From NCBI GenBank assembly GCA_016721195.1, contig JADKIO010000005.1, forward strand, positions 1,155,619 to 1,219,618: 64,000 nucleotides of DNA, given 5' to 3'. The stretch is from Candidatus Geothrix skivensis (lineage in GTDB: Bacteria > Acidobacteriota > Holophagae > Holophagales > Holophagaceae). Shown in pieces: positions 8,688 to 17,264 of the stretch (its first letter is position 1; each line of letters opens with the position of its first letter). Made by a program: the position numbers and the translations under genes. The notes under the pieces are model-generated. The model searched no databases. It saw only the letters and a list, made by a program, of their open reading frames with translations, and had not been told where the DNA came from.

Positions 8688-9322
8688 GCCAGCCCATCAC
8701 CCTCATCGACTACGACGCCGGCAACCTGGCCTCCCTGGAAGGGGCCCTGGACCGCCTGGGCCTGACCTACCGGCGCGCCGCCACGCCCGACCAGGCCGCC
8801 CCCGGCGGACCGGTGGTGCTGCCGGGCGTGGGGCATTTCGAAGCCGCCCAGAGGTCCCTGAAGGAGCGGGGCTGGTGGCGCGTGCTGCCGGATCTGGTGG
8901 CCGAGGGCCGGCCGCTCCTCGGCATCTGCCTGGGCCTCCAGCTGCTCACCGAAGGCAGCGAGGAGGCGCCCAAGGCCTCGGGCCTGGGGCTCATCCCGGG
9001 CATCGTCCGGCGCCTGGGGCCGGGGGTGAAGGTGCCCCACATGGGCTGGAGCCAGGTGCGCCAGCAGCGCGCCCACCCAGCCCTGCCTGATCCAGACGGG
9101 GGCTGGCTCTACTTCGTCCACAGCTATGCCCTCGAGCCCTCAGCGGAAACGATCTTCCTGGCGGAACACGGCCGGCCCTTCGCCGCCATCGAAGCCCGCG
9201 GCTCCGTCATGGGCTTCCAGCCCCACCCCGAGAAGTCGGGCTCGACCGGCCTGTTCCTCCTCAAGTCCGCCCTCGCCTGGATGGGCGCCACGACCCCCGA
9301 TCCGGAGGTGCCATGCAATTGA
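8684..9322 (+). CDS. hisH: Imidazole glycerol phosphate synthase, glutaminase subunit
   Basis: Supplies ammonia from glutamine to HisF. The ATG at 8684 lies in the ATGA overlap with hisB; the frame is open further upstream but that extension is an overlap artefact. Class I glutamine amidotransferase triad: nucleophile Cys82 in GICLGLQLL and the His/Glu pair in FQPHPEKSG near residue 180. Total length 212. It overlaps hisA by ten bases. Confidence 0.95.
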   Translation: MSQPITLIDYDAGNLASLEGALDRLGLTYRRAATPDQAAPGGPVVLPGVGHFEAAQRSLKERGWWRVLPDLVAEGRPLLGICLGLQLLTEGSEEAPKASGLGLIPGIVRRLGPGVKVPHMGWSQVRQQRAHPALPDPDGGWLYFVHSYALEPSAETIFLAEHGRPFAAIEARGSVMGFQPHPEKSGSTGLFLLKSALAWMGATTPDPEVPCN

Positions 9323-10026
9323 TCCCGAGCCTCGACCTGATGTCCGGTCGCCTGGTGCGGCTGCGGCATGGCGATCCCAAGCAGGCCACCTTCTATGACC
9401 TGGATCCGGCAGACTGGATCACCCAGCTGGCGGAGGCCGGGGCCCAGCGCATCCACCTCGTGGATCTGGACGGGGCCTTCGGTCGTCCCCGCCAGGGCCG
9501 CTTCACGGAGTTCCCCGCCAGGCACCCCGAGATCCGCTTCCAGGTGGGAGGGGGCCTGCGGGACCGCCGGGCCATCGAGGAAGTGCTGGACCTGGGCTTC
9601 GACGCGGTGGTGGGCACCCTGGCGGTGGAGCAGCCCTCGGCCCTCAAGGGCCTATCGAGCAACCATGTCATCGCCGCCCTGGATCTCAAGGGGGACCGCA
9701 TCGTCACCCGGGGTTGGCAGGCCCCCAGCGCCTGCGCCTCCACGGATGTCTTCGAGGCCCTGCGGACCCTCGGATTCCACCGCGCCCTGGTGACCGACGT
9801 GAGCCGGGACGGGACCCTGGAAGGGCCCGGCATCGAAGCGGCCACCTGGGTGACCGGCGAAGGTTTCCGGGTGCAGGCCTCCGGTGGCGTCAAGGCCATC
9901 ACCGACCTGGAACCGCTGACCAGGGTGCCAGGCATCGTGGGAGCCATCAGCGGCAAGGCCCTCATGGAGGGCTTCATCCTGCTGGACGATCCCCGCACCC
10001 GGGCGGCCCTTCAAGGAACCGCCTGA
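9313..10026 (+). CDS. hisA: Phosphoribosylformimino-5-aminoimidazole carboxamide ribotide isomerase
   Basis: An Amadori-type isomerase converting ProFAR to PRFAR. The 237-residue (beta/alpha)8 barrel has the first catalytic Asp in IPSLDL (residue 8), where IPAIDL is common, and the second in VTDVSRDGT. The phosphate loops VGGGLRD and SGGVK are conserved. It could be mistaken for HisF, but operon position and the LVDLDGA motif assign it as HisA. The stop and the hisF start share one base (TGATG). Confidence 0.93.
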   Translation: MQLIPSLDLMSGRLVRLRHGDPKQATFYDLDPADWITQLAEAGAQRIHLVDLDGAFGRPRQGRFTEFPARHPEIRFQVGGGLRDRRAIEEVLDLGFDAVVGTLAVEQPSALKGLSSNHVIAALDLKGDRIVTRGWQAPSACASTDVFEALRTLGFHRALVTDVSRDGTLEGPGIEAATWVTGEGFRVQASGGVKAITDLEPLTRVPGIVGAISGKALMEGFILLDDPRTRAALQGTA

Positions 10027-10778
10027 TGCCCGCCAAGCGCATCATCCCCTGCCTGGACGTGAAACAAGGCCGCGTCGTGAAGGGCGTCCAGTTCAAGGAC
10101 CTCCGGGACCTCGGGCACCCCGCGGAGCTGGCCCGCCGCTACGATGCCGAAGGGGCGGACGAGCTGGTCTTTCTCGATATCGCGGCCTCCCTGGAGAACC
10201 GCGGCACCCGCGAGGCCTGGGTGCGCGAGGTGGCCCACGAGTTGAGCATCCCCTTCACCGTGGGGGGTGGCGTTGCCAGCGTGGCCGATGCCCGCAGCCT
10301 GCTGCGGGCCGGGGCCGACAAGGTGGGCGTCAACACCGCCGCCTCCCTCCGTCCCGCCCTCGTATCCGAGCTGGCGGACGCCTTCGGCCGCCAGTGCGTG
10401 GTGGCGGCGGTCGACGTGAAGCGCGACCCGGACCTGGGCTGGCGCGTCTACCTGAAGGGCGGCACCGAGCCCACGGACCGCTCGGCCCTGGACTGGCTCT
10501 GGGAGCTGAGCGACCTGGGGGCCGGCGAGATCCTGCTCACCTCCATGGATCGCGACGGCACCGGCGACGGCTTCGATGTGCAGCTGCTGCGCGAGGCCTC
10601 GGCCCTGCCCATCCCCCTCATCGCCTCCGGCGGCGCTGGTCTCGAAATCCACTTTCTGGAGGCCCTGGAGCACGGCGCCGATGCCGTGCTGGCCGCCACG
10701 CTGTTCCACGAGGGCATCCTGCCCATTCCCCGCCTCAAGGCCTACCTGGCCCAGAACGATATCTCCATACGGATCTGA
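10026..10778 (+). CDS. hisF: Imidazole glycerol phosphate synthase, cyclase subunit
   Basis: Converts PRFAR plus HisH-derived ammonia into imidazole glycerol phosphate and AICAR. The 250-residue barrel starts at ATG 10026. Catalytic Asp11 is in IIPCLDVKQGRVVKG; the second is in LLTSMDRDGTGDGFD. The phosphate loop TVGGGV and SGGAG are as expected. The hisIE start follows after a single base. Confidence 0.96.
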   Translation: MPAKRIIPCLDVKQGRVVKGVQFKDLRDLGHPAELARRYDAEGADELVFLDIAASLENRGTREAWVREVAHELSIPFTVGGGVASVADARSLLRAGADKVGVNTAASLRPALVSELADAFGRQCVVAAVDVKRDPDLGWRVYLKGGTEPTDRSALDWLWELSDLGAGEILLTSMDRDGTGDGFDVQLLREASALPIPLIASGGAGLEIHFLEALEHGADAVLAATLFHEGILPIPRLKAYLAQNDISIRI

Positions 10779-10779
10779 C

Positions 10780-11427
10780 ATGGACTTCGACCGCCTCACC
10801 TTCGGCCCCGACGGACTCATCCCCGGCATCGTGCAGGATCGCGCTGGCGAAGTCCGCATGGTGGCCTGGCTCAACCGGGACGCGCTTCAGCGCACCCTGG
10901 ATACAGGGTACGTCACCTTCTGGAGCCGCTCCCGCCAGGCCCTCTGGACCAAGGGCGAAAGCAGCGGGAATCGGCTGAAGCTGATCCAGATGCGACCGGA
11001 CTGCGATGCGGACGTGCTGCTCATCCTTGCGGATGCCGAGGGTCCCAGCTGCCACCGGGGCACCGAGACCTGCTTCGATCCAGGTCCGGAAGAGCTGGCT
11101 GGGGATGGCGTCTGGCCCGCCACCCTGCCCTGGCTGGGGCGCCTGGAGGCCCTGCTGAAGTCTCGCAAAGCGGCCGCCTCCCTGGAGGGCAGCTACACCC
11201 AGAAGCTCTTCGCCCAGGGCGTGGACCGCATCGCCAAGAAGGTGGTCGAAGAGGCCGGTGAAGTGATCCTCGCCGCCAAGAATGATGATCGCGACGCCTT
11301 CGTGGGCGAGGCCGCGGACCTGCTCTTCCACCTGGACATGCTGCTGATCGAGCGGGGCGCCAGCCTGCTGGACGCCGTGGCGGTGCTCCACCAGCGCCAT
11401 GCCCAACGGACCGGAGGGACCCCCTGA
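10780..11427 (+). CDS. hisI: Bifunctional phosphoribosyl-AMP cyclohydrolase / phosphoribosyl-ATP pyrophosphatase
   Basis: Catalyses steps 2 and 3 of histidine synthesis (hisIE fusion). The N-terminal HisI half (~1-110) has VAWLNRDAL, TFWSRSRQ and the zinc cysteines of CDADV and SCHRG-TETCF. The C-terminal HisE half (~125-215) has the MazG-like GVDRIAKKVVEEAGEVILAAKN with its acidic metal-binding helix. At 215 residues it is a normal fused enzyme. The stop shares one base with the hisZ start. Confidence 0.95.
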   Translation: MDFDRLTFGPDGLIPGIVQDRAGEVRMVAWLNRDALQRTLDTGYVTFWSRSRQALWTKGESSGNRLKLIQMRPDCDADVLLILADAEGPSCHRGTETCFDPGPEELAGDGVWPATLPWLGRLEALLKSRKAAASLEGSYTQKLFAQGVDRIAKKVVEEAGEVILAAKNDDRDAFVGEAADLLFHLDMLLIERGASLLDAVAVLHQRHAQRTGGTP

Positions 11428-12395
11428 TGCCCGTCCGCACGCCCCACTTCCCGGATCTGCTCTTCGGCTCGGCGGCCCGGCTCCGCCACTGGGAGGGTGC
11501 CCTCATGGCGCTGCTCGCTTCCCACGGCTACCGCGAGCTGCACCCCTCCCTGGTGCTGCGGGAGGCCATCCCCGGGGGCGCCCTCCGCTTTTTCGACGGC
11601 GACGACCTGGTGGCCCTGCGCTGGGACTTCACCATGGCCCTGGCCGGGGTGTTGGCGCGGGGTTTCCCCTTGCCACCGCCCCGGGTGTCGTACGCCGGTG
11701 CGGTGTTCCGCCGGCCCCTCCAGCCCTGGGAGGCCGTGGAGCGCTTCGAGGTGGGCTGCGAGCGCATCCAGCCCGAAGGCGAGTCCTCCGAGGAGGCCGA
11801 CCTGGAGCTGGCGAAGCTGCTCATGGCCATCCCGGGCGTCCTCGGCCTGAAGAGCGCCATCCTCCACATGGGCCACGCGGCCCTCGTGCGGCGGCCCCTC
11901 GAGGCGGAAGGCATCTTCGGGGACCTCGCCAAGGAAGTGGTGACGGCCCTCTCCCGGCGGGCGCCGCACCGGGTGAAGGAAGTGCTGGATGGCCACCCCT
12001 CCGCCGCCCGCCTGGTGGCGCATGCCGAGGCCCTGCTGTCCGAACTGAACGGGCCCGGCACCCTGGATGCCCTGGCCGCCAGCCCTTATGCGGAGCTGCT
12101 GCACGGGGAACGGCTCCACATGGAGCGGACCCTCCGCTCCCTGCTGCCCATCCTGCCGCCCCACCTGGAGCTGCGGGTGGACCTGGCCGAGGTGGCAGGT
12201 CTGGACTTCTACACCGGGCCCACCCTCCGCCTCTGGGCCCCGGGCGCCCAGCAGGAACTGGCCGCGGGCGGCCGCTACGACAGCCTCTTCCCGGGGCTCG
12301 GCCGCCCCTGGCAGGCCGCGGGCTTCTGCGTGCGGCTGTCCCGCCTCCTGGACCTGGCCGAAACCCGGCCCGACCTCTTCGAGCTGCCCCAATGA
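11427..12395 (+). CDS. hisZ: ATP phosphoribosyltransferase regulatory subunit
   Basis: A histidyl-tRNA-synthetase-like paralogue that lacks aminoacylation activity and forms the hetero-octamer with short HisG, conferring activity and feedback control. The 322-residue protein keeps class II core elements (ALRWDFTMALA, SYAGAVFR, EVGCERIQPEG, LDFYTGPTLRLWA, AAGGRYDSL). It has no anticodon-binding domain, as expected for HisZ. It lies directly before the short hisG with an ATGA overlap, matching the known requirement. Confidence 0.94.
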   Translation: MPVRTPHFPDLLFGSAARLRHWEGALMALLASHGYRELHPSLVLREAIPGGALRFFDGDDLVALRWDFTMALAGVLARGFPLPPPRVSYAGAVFRRPLQPWEAVERFEVGCERIQPEGESSEEADLELAKLLMAIPGVLGLKSAILHMGHAALVRRPLEAEGIFGDLAKEVVTALSRRAPHRVKEVLDGHPSAARLVAHAEALLSELNGPGTLDALAASPYAELLHGERLHMERTLRSLLPILPPHLELRVDLAEVAGLDFYTGPTLRLWAPGAQQELAAGGRYDSLFPGLGRPWQAAGFCVRLSRLLDLAETRPDLFELPQ

Positions 12396-13039
12396 GTGAC
12401 CGCACCCTCCTCATCGCCTTCCCCAAGGGCCGCCTCGGGGATGAGCTGATCCCGAAGCTGGCGGGCACGCCCCTGGCGCTGGACACCGAGGCCCTGAAGT
12501 CCCGGGTCCTGCAGATCCCCACCGCCACGCCCGGCGTGGCCGTCCTCCTGCTGAAGGGCGCGGACCTGCCCCGCTACGTGGCGGCGGGCGTGGCTTCCCT
12601 GGGCATCGTGGGCTCCGACACCCTGGATGAGATGGACATGGACCTGCTGGAGCTGGCGGACCTGGGCTTCGGCGCCTGCCGGCTGTCGCTCTGCGCCAGG
12701 GGCGGCGTCACCCTGGAGGCCCTGCGCGCCAAGCCCCACCTGCGCCTGGCCACCAAGTTCCCCAAGGCCACCGAGGCCTGGCTATCCCGCGAAGACCTCA
12801 CCGCCGAGCTGGTGCCCCTCAGCAGCAGCGCGGAGCTGGCCCCCCTCCTGGGCCTGGCGGACGCCATCGTGGACCTGGTGCAGACCGGCGGCACGCTGCG
12901 GGCCCACGGCCTGGTGGAGACCGCCGTGCTGGGCCGCTCCTCGGCCCGGCTGGTGGCCGCCCGTGGCGCCTACCTCAGCGAGCCCAGCCGCATCCGTCCC
13001 CTGGCGGAGCTGCTGGTCAAGGCCCTGGTTCAGGGCTGA
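12392..13039 (+). CDS. hisG: ATP phosphoribosyltransferase, short form catalytic subunit
   Basis: The first enzyme of histidine synthesis, joining ATP and PRPP. The 215-residue length lacks the C-terminal allosteric domain, so it is the HisZ-dependent short form. Motifs: AFPKGRLGDEL, GIVGSDTLDE, TKFPKA, and the PRPP-binding VDLVQTGGTLRAHGL. It is the last gene of the operon although it encodes the first reaction. The adjacent hypothetical gene begins 48 bases downstream and may be co-transcribed. Confidence 0.95.
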   Translation: MSDRTLLIAFPKGRLGDELIPKLAGTPLALDTEALKSRVLQIPTATPGVAVLLLKGADLPRYVAAGVASLGIVGSDTLDEMDMDLLELADLGFGACRLSLCARGGVTLEALRAKPHLRLATKFPKATEAWLSREDLTAELVPLSSSAELAPLLGLADAIVDLVQTGGTLRAHGLVETAVLGRSSARLVAARGAYLSEPSRIRPLAELLVKALVQG

Positions 13040-13087
13040 CCCATCCGGGCCCCGAAGCCGCTACATTGGGCGGTGGAGGCCTCGACC

Positions 13088-13657
13088 ATGGCGAGAACCC
13101 CTTTCACCGCAGCGTGGCTCCAGGCGGGGCCTAACCTCTTCCAGTGGGGCAAGCAGGCCGCCTACTGGAAGGGCACCAAGGGCTGGTGGGCTTCCCGGAA
13201 GGGCCACGAAGGCATCCATGGGCCCTTCCGCACCCCGGCTGCGGCCCAGCGCTGGGCCGAGGAACCTTTCCGCGAAGCGCACCGCGCCCGGGAGCAGGCG
13301 ACCCGGGAGAAGGTCGAGGAGGCCAAGGCCCGGAAGGCGGCCCGGAAAACGGCCCGGCTGGAGCGGGAGGCGGCCCAGCTTCTGGCCCGCGAAGACCAGG
13401 CCCTGGCCACCTGGAAGGGCTTGCCACCGGAGGAGCGCGTGGTTCGCCCAGGGCAGGTCTGGGCCCTCCGCGATCCCCGCCACGCGCAGCAGATCCTCGT
13501 GGTGGAGGTGAAGAAGGCCATCGCCGTGGTGCTGGCCCGGGAGGGCAAGCAAACTCCCTGGAAGGGGCTCACCCGCGAGCCCCGCACCCTCGGCCATCTG
13601 CCCAAGCTCTACCGGCTCGTGGGCTCCGCCAAGGTGCCCGCCAGCGCGAAATCCTAG
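13088..13657 (+). CDS. Hypothetical protein, Lys/Arg-rich coiled-coil middle
   Basis: A 189-residue protein of no family I recognise. The ATG at 13088 is preceded by GGTGGAG. The first ~55 residues are Trp-rich (WLQAGPNLFQWGKQAAYWKG, WWASRKG); ~65-115 is a highly charged Ala/Arg/Lys/Glu helix likely to form a coiled coil; the C-terminal ~70 residues look like a small basic beta domain (VRPGQVWALRDPRHAQQ). It is not secreted. It follows hisG on the same strand and converges on the dehydrogenase gene 14 bases away. Confidence 0.6.
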   Translation: MARTPFTAAWLQAGPNLFQWGKQAAYWKGTKGWWASRKGHEGIHGPFRTPAAAQRWAEEPFREAHRAREQATREKVEEAKARKAARKTARLEREAAQLLAREDQALATWKGLPPEERVVRPGQVWALRDPRHAQQILVVEVKKAIAVVLAREGKQTPWKGLTREPRTLGHLPKLYRLVGSAKVPASAKS

Positions 13658-13671
13658 GTACCCGGCCTTGG

Positions 13672-15126
13672 CTAGATATCGCCCATGCAGAGGTACTTCA
13701 CCTCGAGGAACTCCTCGATGCCGTACTTCGAGCCCTCGCGGCCGATGCCCGACTCCTTCATGCCGCCGAAGGGCGCCACTTCCGTGGAGATGAGCCCGGT
13801 GTTGATGCCCACCATGCCGTACTCCAGGGCTTCGGCCACCCGCCAGACCCGGCTGATGTCCCGGGTGTAGAAGTAGGAGGCCAGGCCGAATTCCGTGTCG
13901 TTGGCCATGCGCACGGCCTCGGCATCGGTGCTGAACCGGAAGACTGGCGCCAGGGGGCCGAAGGTCTCCTCCCGGGCCACCAGCATGTCGCGGGTGACAT
14001 CGGCCAGGATGGTGGGCTGGAAGAAGCAGCCACCCAGACCATGCCGTCCCCCGCCCAGGATCACCCGGGCCCCCTTGGCCAGGGCATCGGCGATGTGCTC
14101 CTCGACCTTTTCCACGGCCGCCATATCGATGAGCGGCCCCTGCTGGAAATCCCCCGCGAGCCCATCCCCGATGGTCAGCCGCGCCACGGCGGCCGAAAGC
14201 CGCTCGAGGAAGGCGTCATACACCCCATCCTGAACCAGCAGACGGTTGGTACACACACAGGTCTGCCCGGTGTTCCGGTACTTCGAGGCGATGGCCCCCT
14301 GCACCGCGGCCTCGAGATCGGCGTCATCGAAGACGATGAAGGGGGCGTTGCCGCCCAGTTCCAGAGAGACCTTCTTCACCGTGGCGGCGCACTGGGCCAT
14401 GAGCTGCTTGCCGACCACGGTGGAACCCGTAAAGGTCAGCTTGCGCACGATGGGGTTGGCGGTCATCTCGCCGCCGATGGCCCCCGCGGTGCCGGTGATG
14501 ACGCTGAAGACGCCGGGCGGAAGCCCGGCCCGCTCGCCCAGTTCCGCCAGGGCCAGGGCCGAAAAGGGCGTGGCGGTGGCGGGCTTGACCACCATGGTGC
14601 AGCCGGCGGCCAAGGCCGGACCAGCCTTGCGGGTGATCATGGCCGAGGGGAAGTTCCAGGGGGTGATCGCCGCGCAGACGCCGATGGGCTCCTTGAGGAC
14701 CACGATGCGCTTGTCGGCCGCATGGCTGGGGATCGTGTCGCCATAGATCCGCTTGCCTTCCTCGGCGAACCACTCGATGAAGGAGGCGGCGTAGGCGATC
14801 TCCCCTTTCGATTCGGCGAGGGGCTTTCCCTGCTCGGCCGTCATGAGGATGGCCAGGTCCTCCTGGTTGGCCAGCATCAGATCGAACCACCGGCGCAGCA
14901 CCGCGGCCCGATCTTTGGCCGTCCGGGCCCGCCAGGCGGGGAGCGCGCGGCTGGCTGCCTCGATGGCACGGCGGGTCTCTTCGCCGCCCATGCGCGGCAC
15001 GGTGCCCAGCTTCAGCCCCGTGGCCGGATTGGTCACGTCGATCACTCCGCCGTCATCCGCGGCCAGCCACTGGCCATCCAGGTAGCAGCGCTGCTTCAAC
15101 AGGTCAGGATTATTTAGGTTCAGCAT
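13672..15126 (-). CDS. gabD: NAD(P)-dependent succinate-semialdehyde dehydrogenase-type aldehyde dehydrogenase
   Basis: Oxidises an aldehyde, most likely succinate semialdehyde, to the acid. The 484-residue product starts at ATG 15126 behind a G-rich Shine-Dalgarno region; a GTG at 15138 is the alternative. The catalytic Glu is in KVSLELGGNAPF and the nucleophile Cys in NTGQTCVCTNR; the second Cys two residues later is typical of SSADH enzymes. Cofactor-loop motifs TPWNFPSAM and FTGSTVVGKQL are present. There is no GABA aminotransferase neighbour, so the physiological substrate is uncertain. Confidence 0.85.
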   Translation of the reverse strand: MLNLNNPDLLKQRCYLDGQWLAADDGGVIDVTNPATGLKLGTVPRMGGEETRRAIEAASRALPAWRARTAKDRAAVLRRWFDLMLANQEDLAILMTAEQGKPLAESKGEIAYAASFIEWFAEEGKRIYGDTIPSHAADKRIVVLKEPIGVCAAITPWNFPSAMITRKAGPALAAGCTMVVKPATATPFSALALAELGERAGLPPGVFSVITGTAGAIGGEMTANPIVRKLTFTGSTVVGKQLMAQCAATVKKVSLELGGNAPFIVFDDADLEAAVQGAIASKYRNTGQTCVCTNRLLVQDGVYDAFLERLSAAVARLTIGDGLAGDFQQGPLIDMAAVEKVEEHIADALAKGARVILGGGRHGLGGCFFQPTILADVTRDMLVAREETFGPLAPVFRFSTDAEAVRMANDTEFGLASYFYTRDISRVWRVAEALEYGMVGINTGLISTEVAPFGGMKESGIGREGSKYGIEEFLEVKYLCMGDI

Positions 15127-15195
15127 CGCAGCCCCCACCCCCAGTAAGTCACTGGAAGAGCATTCTAGTGACGATCCTCTGGCCCCGGTGGCAAA

Positions 15196-15210
15196 GGCTT
15201 CGGTGAAGCC
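15196..15210 (-). terminator. Hairpin downstream of the sulfatase operon
   Basis: GGCTTC / GAAGCC, a 6-bp stem with a 3-base loop, sits just past the stop of the membrane-protein gene; read on the minus strand it is followed by TTT. A short Rho-independent terminator candidate. Confidence 0.35.
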
Positions 15211-15219
15211 CCGCCGACT

Positions 15220-16101
15220 TCAGCTTCCCCACCAGAGCAGGGGCCGGAGGTAGGGGATGCCCAGGTTGGAGTGCAGGAAGAAGGACACCAGGGCGCCGAG
15301 AAGGAACCCCAGGCTGAGCCTTGCAATGGACAGGGGGCGGGGAAGCCGGGGCCAGAGGATCCCCCACAGCAGCCCCACGACCATGGCCCAGGCCAGGTAC
15401 CAGGCCGAGGGATAGACCACGAAGGCCAGTGCCATGGGAACCAGCACCCAGAGGTTCGGAATCCGGTCCAGGTAGGCGCGCATCCGGGGCAGGCCCGCGA
15501 GTCCCGTGGTCAGGGCGAAGGCGGCCATGACCGAGGCCCAGGTTCCTTCGAGGTGATAGTCGAACCAGGGCTTCGGCAGGACGAGCCCGAGCAGGAAGGG
15601 AACCCAGAAGGGATTGACCCGGTGCAGGGCAGGCACCAGGGGCCGTCCTTCGGGCCAGAGCCCGAACCCGCCGAGGAGGGCTGAAAGGCCGGCACCTACC
15701 GGGATGAGGACGGGATGCCAGGTCCCCGCATACTCCCAGGTGGCGATCCAGATCCACAGCCCGAGCCCCGTGCTTTCCCGGGGGAAGGCGTGGGTCACCA
15801 GGGACAGGCCCAGGCCGAGCAGGGCCGCCAGCACGGCCAGGCCCAGGTGATGGGTCTCCCAGTAGCCCAGGTTCAGGATCCGGGCCAGGGCCAGGGCGCT
15901 CACCAGGGCCACCAGTCCCGCCACCCGCAGGGCGCCCTTGCTTTGCAGCCAGGGCAGCTGCCGGCAGAGTCGATCCATCCAGGGCAGCAGCAGGATGGGG
16001 ACCATCAGCACGAAGCTGGAGGCCTGGCGCAGATCCAGCCGATAGAGCGTCAGCAGGCGGACCAGGCAGGCGATGTAGAGCAGCAGCCAGGTGGCGGTCA
16101 T
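15220..16101 (-). CDS. Polytopic membrane protein of unknown function
   Basis: A 293-residue, very hydrophobic protein with about eight or nine predicted membrane helices, rich in Leu and Trp, and with no motif I can tie to a transporter or enzyme family. Its start overlaps the phosphoesterase stop by four bases (ATGA), and that gene likewise overlaps the sulfatase, so all three are translationally coupled. By context it may act with them in making or moving a periplasmic phosphate- or phosphoglycerol-containing polymer (inference only). Confidence 0.65.
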   Translation of the reverse strand: MTATWLLLYIACLVRLLTLYRLDLRQASSFVLMVPILLLPWMDRLCRQLPWLQSKGALRVAGLVALVSALALARILNLGYWETHHLGLAVLAALLGLGLSLVTHAFPRESTGLGLWIWIATWEYAGTWHPVLIPVGAGLSALLGGFGLWPEGRPLVPALHRVNPFWVPFLLGLVLPKPWFDYHLEGTWASVMAAFALTTGLAGLPRMRAYLDRIPNLWVLVPMALAFVVYPSAWYLAWAMVVGLLWGILWPRLPRPLSIARLSLGFLLGALVSFFLHSNLGIPYLRPLLWWGS

Positions 16102-17264
16102 GGCTGGGACTCCCGGAGCCAGGTACCCGAAGGCGTGCTGGCGATGGGCGTGGGACTGGGCTGGCCCGGCAGATCCTGGGTGTAGCGGACGAGCTGCCCC
16201 CGCTCGAACGAAAGCAGCCGGTACCCGTGGTACCGGTGAGGCCAGCGTGTCACGCGCCGCAGGGCATCACCCAGGGCGGTGGTGACCACGAATTTCGTTC
16301 CCGGGAAGTCGGCCGTGTCGTCCCGGAACCGACCGGAGCTGTCGAAGACTGCATCCTGATGCCAGTGCCCGGTGAGGACGACGGGGACTTGCCGTTCCAG
16401 GCAGAGCTTCACGAGGCCATCCCGGAACCCGAACAGGGGCCCACCACTCTTTTCGCCATTGCCAAGGATCGCTTCACCGGGGGGAAAGACCGGATGGTGC
16501 AGCTGGACCAGGGGCACCCGCCCCGACCTGGTGTCCAGCTGTTCCCGGAACCAGCGGAACTGGCTGGGGGTGAACCGATCCCGGCCGTGGGCCGAGTCGA
16601 GGCTCAGGATGCGGAAGGGACCGAGGTCCACGCGGTGGGTGGTGCGGGGACCGAAGTGGTTGAGGAACCTTGCCCACCCGCCGCGCTCGTGGTTGCCTGG
16701 GCAGGCGATCACCGGAATGCCCATGGCCTCCAGGCGCCGGAACTGGTCCAGCAGGAAGCGGTACCAGGTCTCGCTGGAATCGTAGGCCAGGTCACCCGAG
16801 GCCAGGAAGGCCTGGGGCTTGACCACGGCCATCTCATCCACGAACCGCTCGAGCATGGCCTCCTTGCCCGTGCTGGGGAAATCCGCCGCATGCACCAGGA
16901 GCATGCGGTCCGGCAGGGTGCCTTCCCCCCAGTGCTCCAGCCCGTCCGTGGGACGGCGGTAGGCGCCCTCCACGGGGGTGGCATCCGCCAGGGTGATCCA
17001 GTACCGATTCCCATGGCTGCGATGACCGAGGATGCGCTGCCCGCCATGCTCGAGGCGGAAGCCCCACTGGCGCTCCACCACCTCGGCGGCCCAGCGCCAG
17101 GGGACGAAGGGCAGACTCGTGACGAACTCCACTTCGAAGGGCACGCCCGGGCGGGCGATGGCGGGCGCCCCCAGGCGCGGCGCATCCAGGCGGGTTCGGA
17201 GGGGCAGCCCCACCGCCAGGATGGCCAGAACGGCGCAGACATAGGGGAGAATCCAGCGCTTCAT
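16098..17264 (-). CDS. Membrane-anchored calcineurin-like metallophosphoesterase
   Basis: A 388-residue protein with an N-terminal signal anchor (~5-22) and an extracytoplasmic phosphoesterase domain. Visible metal motifs: ASGDLAYD, CPGNHERGG, LHHPVFPPG and TGHWHQD. The first family motif, normally D-x-H, appears as HAADFP, so one metal ligand looks replaced and activity may be atypical. A beta-rich domain (~35-110) precedes the catalytic core. The start overlaps the sulfatase stop (ATGA 17261-17264). Confidence 0.8.
   Translation of the reverse strand: MKRWILPYVCAVLAILAVGLPLRTRLDAPRLGAPAIARPGVPFEVEFVTSLPFVPWRWAAEVVERQWGFRLEHGGQRILGHRSHGNRYWITLADATPVEGAYRRPTDGLEHWGEGTLPDRMLLVHAADFPSTGKEAMLERFVDEMAVVKPQAFLASGDLAYDSSETWYRFLLDQFRRLEAMGIPVIACPGNHERGGWARFLNHFGPRTTHRVDLGPFRILSLDSAHGRDRFTPSQFRWFREQLDTRSGRVPLVQLHHPVFPPGEAILGNGEKSGGPLFGFRDGLVKLCLERQVPVVLTGHWHQDAVFDSSGRFRDDTADFPGTKFVVTTALGDALRRVTRWPHRYHGYRLLSFERGQLVRYTQDLPGQPSPTPIASTPSGTWLRESQP

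Noticed and set aside
9714..10778. 354-codon version of hisF with a long N-terminal extension
   Set aside because: The extra ~100 residues are hisA read out of frame; ATG 10026 gives the normal 250-residue enzyme.
11399..13039. 546-codon frame ending in hisG
   Set aside because: The first ~330 codons are hisZ out of frame. HisG proper starts at ATG 12392 and is a short form.
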